64,000 nucleotides of DNA from positions 42,116,147-42,180,146 of the forward strand of contig NC_061797.1 in the NCBI RefSeq assembly GCF_021462225.1, read 5' to 3'. This stretch comes from Girardinichthys multiradiatus (Eukaryota; Chordata; Actinopteri; Cyprinodontiformes; Goodeidae). Numbering within the stretch: the stretch's first letter is position 1; each line of letters begins with the position of its first letter. Of the stretch, positions 1-11,719 are shown piece by piece. The position numbers and the translations under genes were made by a program. The notes under the pieces were generated by a model that was not told the DNA's origin, ran no database searches, and worked only from the letters and a program-made list of their open reading frames with translations.

Positions 1-1
1 G

Positions 2-1668
2 CTTGATCGAGATGACTTGAAAAATTACAGACCTATATCCAATCTGCCATTCTTATCTAAAATACTTGAGAAAATTGTTGCTAATCAAATGTGTGAGCAT
101 TTATACAGCAATGACCTGTTTGAAGAGTTTCAGTCAGGTTTCAGAGTTCATCATAGCACTGAAACAGCTCTGCTGAAAGTCACTAATGATAATCTTATGG
201 CCTCAGATAATGGACTTGTGTCTGTTCTGGTTCTGTTAGATCTCAGTGCTGCATTTGATACAGTCAATCACAAAATTTTCTTAGAAAGGCTGGAATATGC
301 TGTAGGGATCAGGGGAACAGCGCTAGGCTGGTTTAAATCTTATCTGTCTGACAGATTCCAGTTTGTTCATGTAAATGATAAATCATCTTTAAACTCCAGG
401 GTTAATTGTGGAGTACCACAGGGCTCAGTACTTGGGCCAATTCTCTTTACCATATATATGCTTCCAATAGGTCAAATTATTAGGCAGCATAGGATACATT
501 TTCACTGTTACGCTGATGATACTCAGCTTTACTTATCCATAAATCCTGATGAGCCCAACCAGTTAGATAGACTACAAGCATGTCTTGAAGATATAAAAAC
601 TTGGATGACGTTAAATTTTTTGCTTCTAAATTCAGACAAAACAGAAGTTGTCGTCTTTGGACCGGAGTCTTTAAAAAAGAAACTGCTTAGTCAATCACTT
701 AACCTGGATGGCATTAAATTGACCTCTGATAATAAAGTAAAAAACCTTGGTGTTATTTTTGACCAGGACATGTCATTTAAATCCCATATTAAACAGGTTT
801 CTAGGATTTCCTTCTTTCATCTCCGGAACATTGCCAAAATTAGAAATATCCTATCTAGGAGTGACGCTGAAAAACTAGTCCATGCATTTGTTACTTCAAG
901 GCTGGACTATTGTAATTCGTTACTATCAGGATGTCCACAAAATACAGTTAAAAGCCTTCAGCTGATTCAAAATGCTGCAGCAAGAGTTCTGATGAAAATT
1001 AAAAAGAGAGATCATATTTCTCCTATTTTAGCTTCCCTTCATTGGCTCCCTGTTAAGTCCAGAATAGAATTTAAAATTCTCCTCCTCACATATAAAGCCC
1101 TTAATGATCTAGCTCCAACATACATTAGAGATCTGATTGTTCCATATGTTCTTAACAGATCACTTCATTCTCAGACTGCAGGTTTACTGGTGGTTCCTAT
1201 AGTCTCTAGAAGTAGAATGGGAGGCAGATCCTTTAGTTATCAGGCTCCTCTCCTGTGGAACCAGCTCCTAGCTTTAGTCCGTGAGGCAGACACCCTGTCT
1301 ACTTTTAAGGGTAGGCTTAAAACTTTCCTTTTGATAAAGCTTATAGTTAGAGTGGCTTAGTTTATCCTGAGCTATCTTCCTTGTTTTGTACCTCCGTCTT
1401 CTTCCCTCCCTGTTGGTTGCAGTAAGGGGGAGTCAGGTTTAGCCTAAACTGGCTCAGTTATGGTTGAGGTGCAAACACACCCTCCATTTCTGCTACCGGT
1501 ATGACCCCTTCTCTTTTCCAATGGTTATAATCAGTCTGACAGAGGGAGGTATCCCAATCCTTGTGGTTTTTAGTATAACAATGACCATCAGTGGGACCCT
1601 TTGTGAGGTGCCTTGAGACGACAATGTTGTAAATAAGCGCCGTTTAACTAAATAATCTGAACTGAAAC
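2..1668 (+). mobile_element. L2-like LINE, 5'-cut by window edge, with reverse transcriptase ORF
   Basis: This is the 3' part of a non-LTR retrotransposon. An open frame runs from the window edge to 1360 and encodes about 450 residues of reverse transcriptase plus the C-terminal region. Visible motifs are NYRPISNL near the start, [21 protein letters not shown], the catalytic YADDTQLYLS, and NAAARVLM with LHWLPV in the C-terminal part. These fit the L2/Maui group of fish LINEs. The frame end is altered: near 1334 one T is missing from a T-run that is intact in the related copy at about 2610, so the protein ends in an out-of-frame tail instead of the short FDKAYS ending. A short 3' UTR ending near 1668 carries the GTGCCTTGAGACGACA-type tail shared with the next copy. 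Whether the upstream endonuclease half exists cannot be seen. Confidence 0.85.
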
Positions 1669-2576
1669 TATCTGTGTAGTTATGCTGCTATAGGCTTAGG
1701 CTGCTGGAGGACATAACGACCACTTTCACCCTCTTCGCTACATTCTCACACTACTCTCCAATTTTGCATTGTTTGCTGTTATTTCAGCTTTTAACCTTGT
1801 TCTCTCTTTTCTCTTCCTAGAAGCTACACCTGGCCAGGCTCTGTGTCTGCCTGTGACACCTTTCTAGAGAGGGGAATTGTCCGAGCTTCCGCTGGCAACA
1901 ACTTAATGCTCACCCTCTACCGATGATCCACATAGCCCTGTCTTTTAGTGTTTAACCCTTTCTCTCTCCTAGACATGGAAATTGACTGAGCTTTTACTGT
2001 AACTAATTATATGTGCTCTCTTTCAGACTCTAACCTTGAAAACTGGCTCAGAGTTTATCTGTTCTTTCTTTCTAGGTGAAACGACTAAAGGCGCTACATC
2101 CATTAACATTTACTTTTCCTTCCCATAGAAAGTACTTCTGGATCAGTGCTTCTTTGTTCTCTTTGTGTCTCTGCTCTGTTCTCTCAAACCCCCAGTCGCT
2201 CGTGGCAGATGGCCGCTCACACTGAGCCTGGTTCTGCTGGAGGTTTCTTCCTGTTAAAAGGGAGTTTTTCCTCTCCGCTGTCGCTACATGCATGTTCAGT
2301 ATGAGGGATTGCTGCAAAGTCAACGCCAGTGACTGTCCAGTCTCTACATGCTCATCCGGGAGGAGGGAATGCTGCAAGTCACTGACTGGATGCAATTTGC
2401 TGGGTTTCCTTAGATAGAAAAATTTTTATCCAATTCGAATAAAAAGTTAACTCCGACTGCACTGTTCAATTGTTAGGATTAATTGGAATGTATGTACCTG
2501 ACTGTTGTGAAGTGCCTTGAGACAACATGTGTTGTGAATTGGCACTATATAAATAAAACTGAATTGAATTGAATTG
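1669..2576 (+). mobile_element. L2-like LINE 3' UTR copy with GAATT-repeat tail
   Basis: This segment has no coding frame but is the 3' untranslated part of the same kind of LINE. It ends with a conserved block (GTGAAGTGCCTTGAGACAAC) followed by a TATAAATAAA motif and a tail of tandem GAATT units. The same tail appears in reverse at 17231-17411. Its first 350 bases repeat at 2660-3020, so the locus contains serial insertions. Confidence 0.8.
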
Positions 2577-3025
2577 AACTGTCTACTTTTAAGGCTAGGC
2601 TTAAAACTTTCCTTTTTGATAAAGCTTATAGTTAGAGTGGCTTAGGTTATCCTGAGCTGTATCCTGTAGTTATGCTGCTATAGGCTTAGGCTGTTGGAGG
2701 ACATAATGACCACTTTCACCCTCTTCGCTACATTCTCACACTACTCTCCAATTTTGCATTTATTTGCTGTTATTTCAGCTTTTAGCTTTGTTCTCTCTTT
2801 TCTTTTCCTAGAAGCTACACGTGGCCTGACTCTGTGTCTACCTGTGACACCTTTATGGAGAGGGGCATCGTCCAAGCTTCTGCTGGCAAAAACGTAATGC
2901 TCACCCTCTACCGATGATTCACATGGCCCTGTCTTTCAGTGTTTAACCATTTCTCTCTCCTAGACATGGCAATTGACTGAGCTTTTACTGTGACTTACTC
3001 TATGTGCTCTCTTTCAGACTCTAAC
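2577..3025 (+). mobile_element. Truncated third L2-like LINE copy
   Basis: It begins directly after the GAATT tail of the previous copy, with the end of a LINE reading frame (TCTACTTTTAAGGCTAGGC, then an intact FDKAYS stop). It continues with 3' UTR sequence that matches 1675-2035 closely and stops abruptly near 3025. It is useful because it preserves the T-run that is one base short in the first copy. Confidence 0.75.
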
Positions 3026-3588
3026 ATGGCATTTTAATAATGCACTGTTTAAATAAATAAATAAAGTGATAATGCATTTTGTTGCATGTTGATATTGTGC
3101 AAAACATTTGTAAAAACATAAACAATGCTTAAGAGAAAACTATGCCATTTGAGAAGATCTGGATAGACCATATTTACAGACAAAAGAGGTTTTTCATGTA
3201 AAATGCAAAATAGATTGTTTCAGCCCAAGAAGTAATGACATAATTTTTTGACAAACTTATGTGCATGTTGGTCATTGTTTACAATGCAAGATGGATTGCT
3301 TAAATATAAACAAATCTTGTGTCTCGTAGATTTTAACAGTAAAAAGATTTCATTTGTGGTAAAAAGTGACGATGGCCATGGTGGACCTTTTATATTGGTT
3401 AAGCATCAACTCATACTTATGACAGAGACATTTCTCACCAACTTTGACAATCAAAAAAATAAAGTAATTTTCTACTTATAGTCTACTGTAAGAAAACGTG
3501 TTGATATGATGATGAAAATCAACATTTCTCAGGGTAACATAGCTTAAATTAGTTTTTAGGTACTTTAGGTATTTTTGAAAACATTAAT
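3026..3588. other. AT-rich single-copy stretch, 3' flank of the mucin-like gene
   Basis: I see no gene, RNA or recognisable repeat here. On the minus strand it lies directly downstream of the stop codon at 3589, so it should contain the 3' UTR of that gene. No convincing AATAAA was found on that strand close to the stop. Confidence 0.4.
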
Positions 3589-5966
3589 TCACACTTTCTT
3601 CCAAACCTTTGCAATCTTACCTGAAATTCTATGTTTCAATGACTTCAGGGCTTCCTTTGCCTGCCTGGTGAGCTGCGAGACATTAACTGGATGATCATTT
3701 GGTGAAAAGGCTCTGCTGACTGAGTTTCCCGATGTTGTTGAACCATATGTCAGTTGCTTAGGTGATAAAGATCCATTCAGTGACTGGTCTGTGTTTACCA
3801 ACTTCAGCAGGGTATGATTATTCAATATCAGATTTTGAGATGTGTGCTGCAAAGTTGCTGAACCTGTCATTGATTTATCAGCTGGAACTAAAGTAGCTGG
3901 AGATTGATTAGCAAATGTAGTTGTGAGAAAGGACTGAATTGTTGGGTTTGATGAAGTTGCTGACGGGCTCAGAGGTGTTTGGCTGGATGACAACTGGGTT
4001 GATTTTGTTGTACTTCCCACTGAATATAAGATCCTGGGAGGTGATTTACTGACTGGTGTTTGGCTAACAGGCTCTGTGCTCTTCAATGATAGTCCAGATT
4101 TTGTTGTGCTTATTGGTGTATGGTTAGACCCTGTCTTTTTAGGTGCTGACTTTCTGGATGGTGCTTTAGCAGGTTTTTGTTTTTCTTTTGGGGAACTGCC
4201 TAATGACTTTTTAGGTGTTATTGTACTCTCTATTTGCTGACTAGAGTGCTTTGTCTTTTTTACAAGTTGAACTGGTGCAGTTGCACTGTGTGGTGATTGG
4301 GATTGTTTGAGATCTGTTGTTTTGGTTGGCCTTGAACTGGATGGTGTGTTACTTTCAGATGATTTGGACATTACTGGTGTGGTTAGAGACTGATTAGGTG
4401 GGGCTGCAGTAGTTGGAGACTGGCTGGTTTGTGTTAATCTATCTAGGGCCTGCCTTTCTACTGCTGCGCTACTTGGTGTTTGTCCAGTTGGCATTGTAAC
4501 AACACCCGTTCCTTTATTGACTGATGCACTGTTGGTTGACAACTGGTTTGCTTGTTCTCTGGAAGTTGTTGATTTGCTGTTTCGGGTTGTTGTGATGGGT
4601 GATTGATTGGCTGATGCTTTGGCGGCTGGTGGTTGGCTAGATGGTCCACCTTTGTTGTGCATCCAACTGGGTGGTGTCATGTTATTGGGTGTTTGGTTTT
4701 CTTTACTTGTCCAATATGGTGGTTGGTATTCTGTAATGTCAGATGTTTGACTAACTGACATAACAGTGGTTGTTTGTTGTTCTGAAATCACTTCAGTGGT
4801 TGACAGTTGGCTAGATGGTTCTGTGGTTGACATTGACATGCTTGTTTGCAGTGAGCTGTCTGTTGATTGGCTGGTAGATGTTGTGGTTGTCAGTTGTTTG
4901 ACCTCTGATTGGCTGGTTTTTACAGTCTCAGTTGGTGCTTTACCAGACAAAGTTGTGCTGCTAGTTGACTTAATTTCTGTTGTGGTGCCTGCTGATTGAC
5001 TAGTTAGTTCCATACTTATTATTGACTGGGTGGTTGTTTGTGACTGGATACTTGAAACTAGATCGGTTTGGTTTTCCTCTGCCTGAGTTGTCTCAGTCGT
5101 TTGGCTGATTAATGCTGTTGTGGACCGTTGTTCAAATGGTGGTACTGGGCTGACATCTGAATAGCTGAATGGTGAAGCTGTTGTTGATGATGAATCAGCT
5201 GAAATTGTGTTGCTTGGTGAGTGACTGATCTTCTCTGTGGTGCGTCCTGATTGACTTGCTTGTCCCATGATGTCTTGAGACTGGCTGGTTGTTGGTGACT
5301 GACTGGCTGATGCTAGGTTGGTTTGGGATTGGACTGGTTTAGTTGTTTGGCTGGTTGATGCTGTTGCCCTCTTTTGTTGAGTGAGTGGTACTGGGCTAAC
5401 TTCTGACTGGCTGTACTGTGCAATTAAAGTAGTTGACTGACCAGATTTGGTTTGTAATTGGTTTGATGGTGCAGTCTCAGTTAAAGATTGACTGGGCGGT
5501 TTAGTGCTACGTGATGATTTGCGGGTCTGCTCCATCTTTTTTATTGATTGACTAGTTGTTGTGGGTTGGATTGCTGATAGGTCTGTTTGTGATTCATCCA
5601 GTTGTGCAGTCTTAGTTGGTAATAGATTAGGTGAGGTTGTGTTGAGCTGTAATTGTATGGTTGTAACTGATCGCGTGGTTGGTACTGTGGTGGTTTGGGA
5701 ATGGTTAGATTGTCTATTCTCTGTTAATGACTGAAGGGATGGATGGGTGTCATTTTGTGTATTGCTGTCTAGATCCTGGCTGTCAGGAACTGTTCTTGAG
5801 GATGATTGACTAGATTCCTTCGTGGATACAGACGACTGGTTAAGGCTTTGGCTCAATAGGTCGTTTTGTGACTTCTCTATCCTGGCAGACGTGAAGTCGG
5901 ATGCAACCGTCCCATTTACCGGTGATCGCCTCAAGGCTGAAGAGTTTGTTTCTAAAGCAGAAGTGG
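3589..5966 (-). CDS. Main exon of the mucin-like gene
   Basis: This frame is open for 2,378 bases on the minus strand and ends with TGA at 3589-3591. The acceptor is taken as CCTCCACTCAG ending at 5967, after a pyrimidine-rich run, because it is the only nearby AG in the phase that exon 1 requires. No ATG opens the frame at its 5' end; the frame simply runs back to a stop at about 5997, as expected for an internal or terminal exon. Repeat landmarks are QTDLSAIQ near 5585, QTNLASAS near 5312 and QTDLVSSI near 5057, each followed by a TTTSQS- or TTSQSQ-like block. The run KSLGSSPKEKQKPAKAPSRK around 4200-4130 is strongly basic, in contrast to the neutral ST-rich body. Confidence 0.75.
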
Positions 5967-8900
5967 CTGAGTGGAGGTCCTTCAAGGAGAGAAACTAAAT
6001 CATTATGTGTGTCATACAATAATTGCTACCACTTAGTCATAAGTTATAAATACAATTTTGAATCATTACATTTTTTCTGTAAATTAGACCTAAACATATA
6101 ATTGTGAAACAAACTGAGCTCTTATATTTATCAGTAAATATGCAATCAAATTATCTCCTCTACTTCCTTACAGATGTGCTGTTGGGGAAATATTCCTCTC
6201 TGAGTTATATTGCCCAAGGAGAGCGGGGAAGATGGAACAAAAGAAGGTTTGGGAAAGAGGAGGCTTAAAAGGCGAAGCGACCTTTGTCAATGATTCTGTG
6301 ATACAGCTTTTTCATCCAGGTTATCTGAACCTCTCTCTCCATTTCGGGGCATAATCAGATGTGTGATGTCTGTTCATGTGAAATTTGTAATCATGGGATG
6401 TTTTTGGTGTGGTGAATTGTTCTTTGCATTTACTTTGATTCTGGTAGCCAAGAGGCGTCATATCATAACTACCTCCAGGGAAACAACAACAACACTTCAG
6501 GATTAACTTTGTCAGAGGTTGAAAATGCAAAGTATCAGATTTGGTTTGGAAAGATTTTTAGCAAGCTTGCTTTCATAAACCACTGGGCCACCTTGTTCTA
6601 ACAGTTTGAGTCTCACTCGATACCTAAGCCCTGAAAAAAGAGGCTTTCATCTCACGTGGTAGTTTTGAGTTCAGCTCAAAGATCTAAATTGAAGTAAAAG
6701 AGCTTTTGACCTGTGATCTGTTGCTACTAATTGCATTGTGCATTTATGAGCTCCCATAGTTTTGACCGGATTTTCACGCCTCCTTGTTCTGAGGGGACGC
6801 CAGACAAAACGGAGACCAGATAGCAGCTCCGGTGGAGGAGGAGCGAGACAACAGAGCAGCTACTGAAAAGTGCTGTTGGGACACACTCGCATGTCTACAA
6901 GCTAAAGAACAAACGTCACTGTGGAACAACTTTACCTTAGCATCACGCCACTTCAGGCACTGTACATGGCCATTTAATGTACACTATTTGCCTGTTCTTA
7001 TTAGAATATAAAAATGTAAATATGTCTACAGTAAAGATCTTTACAGTAACTTGTGAAAGCATTTATACTCCTTGAATATTGTCACATTTTGTCACATTAA
7101 ACCAAACGTTTCTGAACATTAGTATTTTACATGATAGATCAAGAAAGCAGGGCATAATTGTGAAGCGGAAGGAAAAGGATGCATGTTTTTTTAGATGTTT
7201 TACGAATAAAAATCAGCAACGTATGGTGTGCATTTGTATTCATCCCCTCTGAGTAAACACTTTGGAGAACACCTGTCAGTGTAACTACAACTGAAAGTCT
7301 CTATCATCCTCTCCCAAGAGGGATTGAAATTTTTAACTGCATTTATTTGAGAACTTTGACTGGGATGGTCTAATACATAAATATTAAAGCTCTGACTATA
7401 TGTTTTTCTCGTTAAGGTGAACATCTACCCCAGTCAGTTTTTGCTCCATCCATCTTACCCTCAACCCTGACTAGCTTCTCTTTTAATGTTGAGTAAAAAT
7501 GTCCTCACAGCCTAAGGCTGCCTCCAGTATGAAGATGTGCTCAGTGGGATGTTAGTTTTTTGGCACACATACCCTTTTGCATGTGGGTGAAAAAGTTAGT
7601 TCCCCTGTGAGCTATGGATATCTGCAGCTTCTGAGACTATTATGCAAGCACAAAATTGTCCCATTATTCTTTTAGATCACTTGTGAATCTAAGAACTCAA
7701 AGACCATGTAGAGAAATTGAGTTTCTACAAAGTCCTGACCAGTATGAACATATATTGACTTTGTTTATAATTTTCCAAGTTTGGGTAATGGCTCACTTTT
7801 TGCCACTCTTCCATAAAGAACATATATGCGCATAGTTGTCCTATTAACAGATTCACCCACCTGAGCTGTGCATTTCTGAACTGCCCTTCAGAATTTTCAT
7901 AACCATCTTGGCTGCTTCCCTTCTTAACCCTCTCTTTGCCTGGAATGTCAGTTTAGGTGGACATCCACGTCTTGGTAGGTCTACAGTTGCCACATCCTCT
8001 TTCCAAGTTCAGATGACGGATTAAACAGAGTTCTGTCAAATGTTCTAGGCTGGGGTTATTGTTGTAGAACCTAACCCTGCTTTAAACCTCTCCACAACCT
8101 TCTCCCTGACCTGTCTGCTCTGCTCCATGATGTCCTCTAACAAACCTCTGAGGCCTTCACAGAACAGCTGAATTTAGACTAAGATTAGGTTACGCAAAGA
8201 TGGATTCTATTTACTACTTAAGTAACTTCTGAATGCAATTAGGGCTGGACACAAATCAAACCATACTTTTTAACTTTTTAGTTGTAAAACAAATTCAAAC
8301 CATGTATAATTTTGTTTCCCTAATTATGTATATGGTTTGTGTAAAATGCCAAAATAAAGTTGGAATACTTTTACATTATTGTAAATATTAACAATGGAAA
8401 CAGCTATAAGGTTTTTTAATTTTAACTTTAAACTCTTAATATTGTTTAGCCTTAGCTGAGTGTATAAATAAAAAAACTTAAAATTTATACATGGAAGACG
8501 CATTCGTATAATACAGCACATCTCTAAGCAAGCATTGAAAATGTCCTTTCTGAAGATGAGAGCTATGCTGATTTCTCTGTGATCTGTGACTGTGTGTTTG
8601 CCGCTCCAAGTAGCTCCATCAGCATCAGTGATCAATGCAGCAGCCTACCTGCCCTCCCTGGGAAGCGGTGTCCCATTTCTGATGCTTTATCCTGCTGCTC
8701 CCGCTGCTGGGACACAGAGAACAAGGAGAGGTTTGTTCCTGTTGCTGAAGCTCCCCCCCCTCCCCAGACAGCAGAAACCCACCACCAACCCAGGAACCAT
8801 CCCACCATGCAACAAACAAAAAAACAAAACAACTAATACCAGAGGGTTTTTTTTTGTTCAAAATATGCGTAATTATCAGCCAAATAATCAATTGAAGGAT

Positions 8901-9490
8901 CATAAAATAGTGAAAACTGTCAGTTGTATTTTTTCAGTATTCCGTATTCTACATTATTTACTTTTTTGATCATCAAACAGTTACACTCAAGAAGTAACAA
9001 CAAATACATTTTTCAATTAAGTTTCGATTTTCTATTACATTTCAAAATGTCAGCCTGCATTAACGAGCACTTCAGATTAACAAATAAAAAGGCCATTTAA
9101 AATACATTTTTAAAGTTAAATCAGAACACACTTAAAAGCAACGCATTTATAATAAATAACTCACTTATTTAATGCCTCCCAGTTTGAGACATTCAATCTC
9201 TCAACACCCCTGGAAAGATGCGCTGAAATAAAAAAATAATGATAATCACAAGTCATGCATAAATAAAATAAAACAAGACCATCTAAATAGTTTAAAAATG
9301 AATAAAAACCCTAAGCTGCGTATTGAAATCCTGAGCTATTAGGTTAATTATTTTACACTTTTCTAAATAAATGTCTCCCAGCTGCATCCAGCTGCAGGCG
9401 AGACTCACCTTGATAAATGAGGATCACATACACAGTTATTAATAAGTGAAACGGCCTCTTCCAGCTGCGTATAAATAAATCGGGATCCAT
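3589..9490 (-). CDS. Unrecognised secreted Ser/Thr/Gln-rich mucin-like protein, three coding exons
   Basis: I do not recognise this gene. Proposed exons on the minus strand are 9490-9409, 8744-8649 and 5966-3589. The coding lengths 82, 96 and 2378 sum to 2556, exactly 852 codons, and both introns are phase 1. Exon 1 reads MDPDLFIRSWKRP and then a hydrophobic stretch FHLLITVYVILIYQ, which looks like a signal peptide, and ends at a clean GTGAGT donor. Exon 3 is an uninterrupted 2.4-kb frame rich in Ser, Thr and Gln, with many NxS/T sites, no cysteine, and three imperfect repeats of about 85-90 residues. The protein ends in a basic helical tail (about LTRQAKEALKSLKHRISGK onward, then AKVWKKV). 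There is no C-terminal membrane segment, so secretion is inferred. The phase-1 introns argue against the SCPP family, whose introns are phase 0. Exon 2 is the weakest part: its acceptor has a poor pyrimidine tract, and an in-frame alternative acceptor lies a few bases upstream. Confidence 0.62.
5967..7059. other. Intron sequence of the mucin-like gene, nothing specific seen
   Basis: This is part of the proposed second intron. Short open frames here have no family features. A slightly GC-richer patch lies at 6770-6850 but shows no exon-like splice pair. Confidence 0.4.
7060..8230 (-). mobile_element. Tc1-like transposon relic (family A)
   Basis: This is a degraded, nearly full-length copy in reverse orientation. 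It starts with a TIR-like block (TTGTCACATTTTGTCACATT) and then follows the order of a widespread fish Tc1-like element: a TTTGACTGGGATGG block, a CCCACCTGAGCTGTG block, GTTTAGGTGGACATCC, and CTCTAACAAACCTCTGAGGC near 8130. No transposase frame survives. Family assignment is from memory of fish Tc1 sequences. Confidence 0.65.
9409..9490 (-). CDS. Exon 1 of the mucin-like gene: predicted signal peptide
   Basis: The ATG is at 9490-9488. The 27 codons plus one base encode a basic N-region (RSWKR) and a hydrophobic core, then a consensus donor AAG|GTGAGT. A likely signal peptidase site lies just across the splice junction after Tyr-Gln-Ala. A GC-rich promoter-like region lies immediately upstream. 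Confidence 0.6.
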
Positions 9491-9700
9491 TCCTGATCCG
9501 GTCAGTGAATCAGACAGGTCTGGACAGCATCACCTGGTAAAAACCCTCCGACTGGACTCCACGCGCTGCCCCATCGGTTCACCCTCCAGGGGTCCGCCGC
9601 GCGCCTCAAGAACCGCTGCACCTGGTCATTAGCATAAAATATGCGCGGGTGGGCGGGGCCACATCTAACCCGCAGTCATTATCAGACGTAAAATTCCTAA
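9491..9700 (-). promoter_or_regulatory. GC-rich promoter region of the mucin-like gene
   Basis: This is the only CpG-rich patch for several kilobases. It contains a GC box (GGGCGGGGCC, 9651-9660), CGCGCG-type CpGs at 9596-9603, an E-box CAGGTG on the minus strand near 9620, and an octamer-like ATGCTAAT next to an AT-rich TATTTTA near 9628-9641. It sits directly 5' of the proposed ATG. No transcript start was verified. Confidence 0.45.
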
Positions 9701-9840
9701 ATGTCGGGGAAAATGGTATATGCAGTCACAGAAATGATCAATTGCAAATCAAATGTTTTTATTTGTTTCTGTAACCTCTCTGAAATATTGCGAACTAGGT
9801 TCAAATTTTCCTCAGGTGTTTACTGTGCTTTCAAAAGCAG

Positions 9841-9861
9841 CCAGCGCCTTCTAGTGGCCAA
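9841..9861 (-). promoter_or_regulatory. CTCF-like motif
   Basis: On the minus strand the sequence reads TGGCCACTAGAAGGCGCTGG, close to the CTCF core CCASYAGRKGGCRS with one weak position. It lies about 350 bases upstream of the mucin-like gene start. Occupancy cannot be inferred from sequence. Confidence 0.4.
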
Positions 9862-11719
9862 TTGATTAATATTTTGATACAGCATTCTAGATTATAAACA
9901 GGTGAGGAAAGTAGCTGAAGCCCAAGTGCCAAAACCAACAAATAAATGAATAAGTATTTATGTGTGGTAATTTAAATAAAACTTTTATATACATTAAATG
10001 AATATAAAATGAATCACTAACTAAATACACAAAGAATTAATGTCTACAAAGTCGTTTAAATTATCTTGGAACTGATCATTATGGCTCATGAAATAGAATT
10101 ACTAGATGTGAAAAAAAGATAGAGATAACAAAACAAACAAAAATTATATAATTCTAATATCTATTTTTATATCAAATATTTCATCATTTCCACATTTGTG
10201 TTTGTATTATGTAATCACATCAATTATAATAAATAAATAAAATAAATAGTGCTTCTTCTACTGGTTAAGTCTTTTTAATAAAATCATTTTTCTCCCACCT
10301 GGGCTTTGGATTTTTTTCTCTGTGTCACGTAGCCTTGTTTCTTTAACAACTGGTTATATAAATTACCTTGAATTTGTGCAACTAATATAGAAAAGTTTAG
10401 GTATGCAGTATTTTTAAGTATTATTCTCATACCCTTTTTGCTTGATGACGCTCCATCTGGCTTGACCTTTTTAGGATCTAAATGGTAACAGAAACCTCAG
10501 ACGTTACGCTTGAAATATTACCAGCGTGACCCCTGTGTCACCAGTGGCAAAGACCTGCATTTGCATGTGAAAGTGTGGTTTTCGGCAGAGGAAACACTTC
10601 CTGTGTCTGTCAGTCAGTCTGTCTGTGTGGGTAAAAAGGCCATTGACTGACTGAAGCCCTCAGAGACCTCTCGGGCTTTGTGCGGTCAAGCCAGGAGGTG
10701 TCTGCTTTCATAAATGGAAAGGGGACCTGAGGAGAGCAGCCGGGGTACAGAGGAATGACAAAATCTGGCGGCAACATTAAACGACTGATATAACGTTGAA
10801 GGCCACTGTCTCTTAATTTCACATAAACTCGCTTTGTAGCTTGATTGTATTATGGAAAACTGGAGCATTTAGACTTTGGGTTCATTATATACCTTAGACA
10901 TAAAACACAAAAAACATACTACTATATAACTGCCTAGTTTGTCCTGCAGGGATGGATATTACTAAAGGAAATTGGACATAATTAACTATTTACTTCCATA
11001 TGACCTGAATTCCATCTTTGCATTTCTATTTTAGCAAAAATCTGCATTTGAAAAAGATGAATGAATCCAAATAAGTAGACAGAAACATGCCATTGAACTC
11101 AAAAATGTATATTGCTACAACATTTCTGTAGTAACACTGATCTCAATTGTCTTTCTGGTGAAGGCCTAGGTCCCAAACCATTGCAGCAACAAATATTCAC
11201 TGCAACTTCAACTGTATGCCACACTTTGTTCTACTAATTATTATGTTCGTTAGTGTTTACCAATCCTGCATGTGTCACATGAGCTGCTCCCACGTGTGAT
11301 TGATGGAGTCACCCCTTGCTTGTTTAGGTTGAGAGATTATGTCAGGAAAGATTTGATGCAGACTGGTGTTTATTAGACAAGTTTCTACTTACTGGCATTT
11401 AATGGTCAAACGATTATGACCTTATTATAATTATACAAAACTGGACTAATTGTCAATGGTTTTCCATTAGAATCTTACCCCACCACCTTCTCACTGGATT
11501 AAGACTAAGCCCCTATGAAACCAAAAGCAACTGGACTGCAGCAGTTTATTTTGTGTTGTGCTGCAGCTGCTGTAAAATAAAATCCTGAAGCTCTTTCCAT
11601 CTTCTCCTCCTTTCTCTCTCTTCATTAAATATGTTGCCAGGGCTTCTCTTTAACAGGTAGGTCAAACTCATTTTCTATTTGAACTGCAGCCTGAAAGACG
11701 TACAAATTCCCTGTTTCGG
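9862..11719. other. AT-rich intergenic DNA, nothing specific seen
   Basis: The segment lies between the head of the mucin-like gene and the tail of aph1b. It has AT-rich runs, some short minus-strand frames around 10610-10868 with no family features, and no recognisable transposon. Confidence 0.4.

Noticed and set aside
4766..4999. A plus-strand frame rich in Val, Ser and Asp
   Set aside because: It is the antisense shadow of the Ser/Thr/Gln-rich coding exon on the minus strand.
8579..8969. Overlapping plus-strand frames with a proline-rich run
   Set aside because: They lie opposite the proposed exon 2 of the mucin-like gene and contain simple C- and A-runs. No start context or splice partner supports them.
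3589..9490. Membership of the SCPP (enamel, bone, milk) secretory phosphoprotein family
   Set aside because: SCPP genes have phase-0 introns and characteristic SxE motifs. The introns here are phase 1 and SxE motifs are not enriched.
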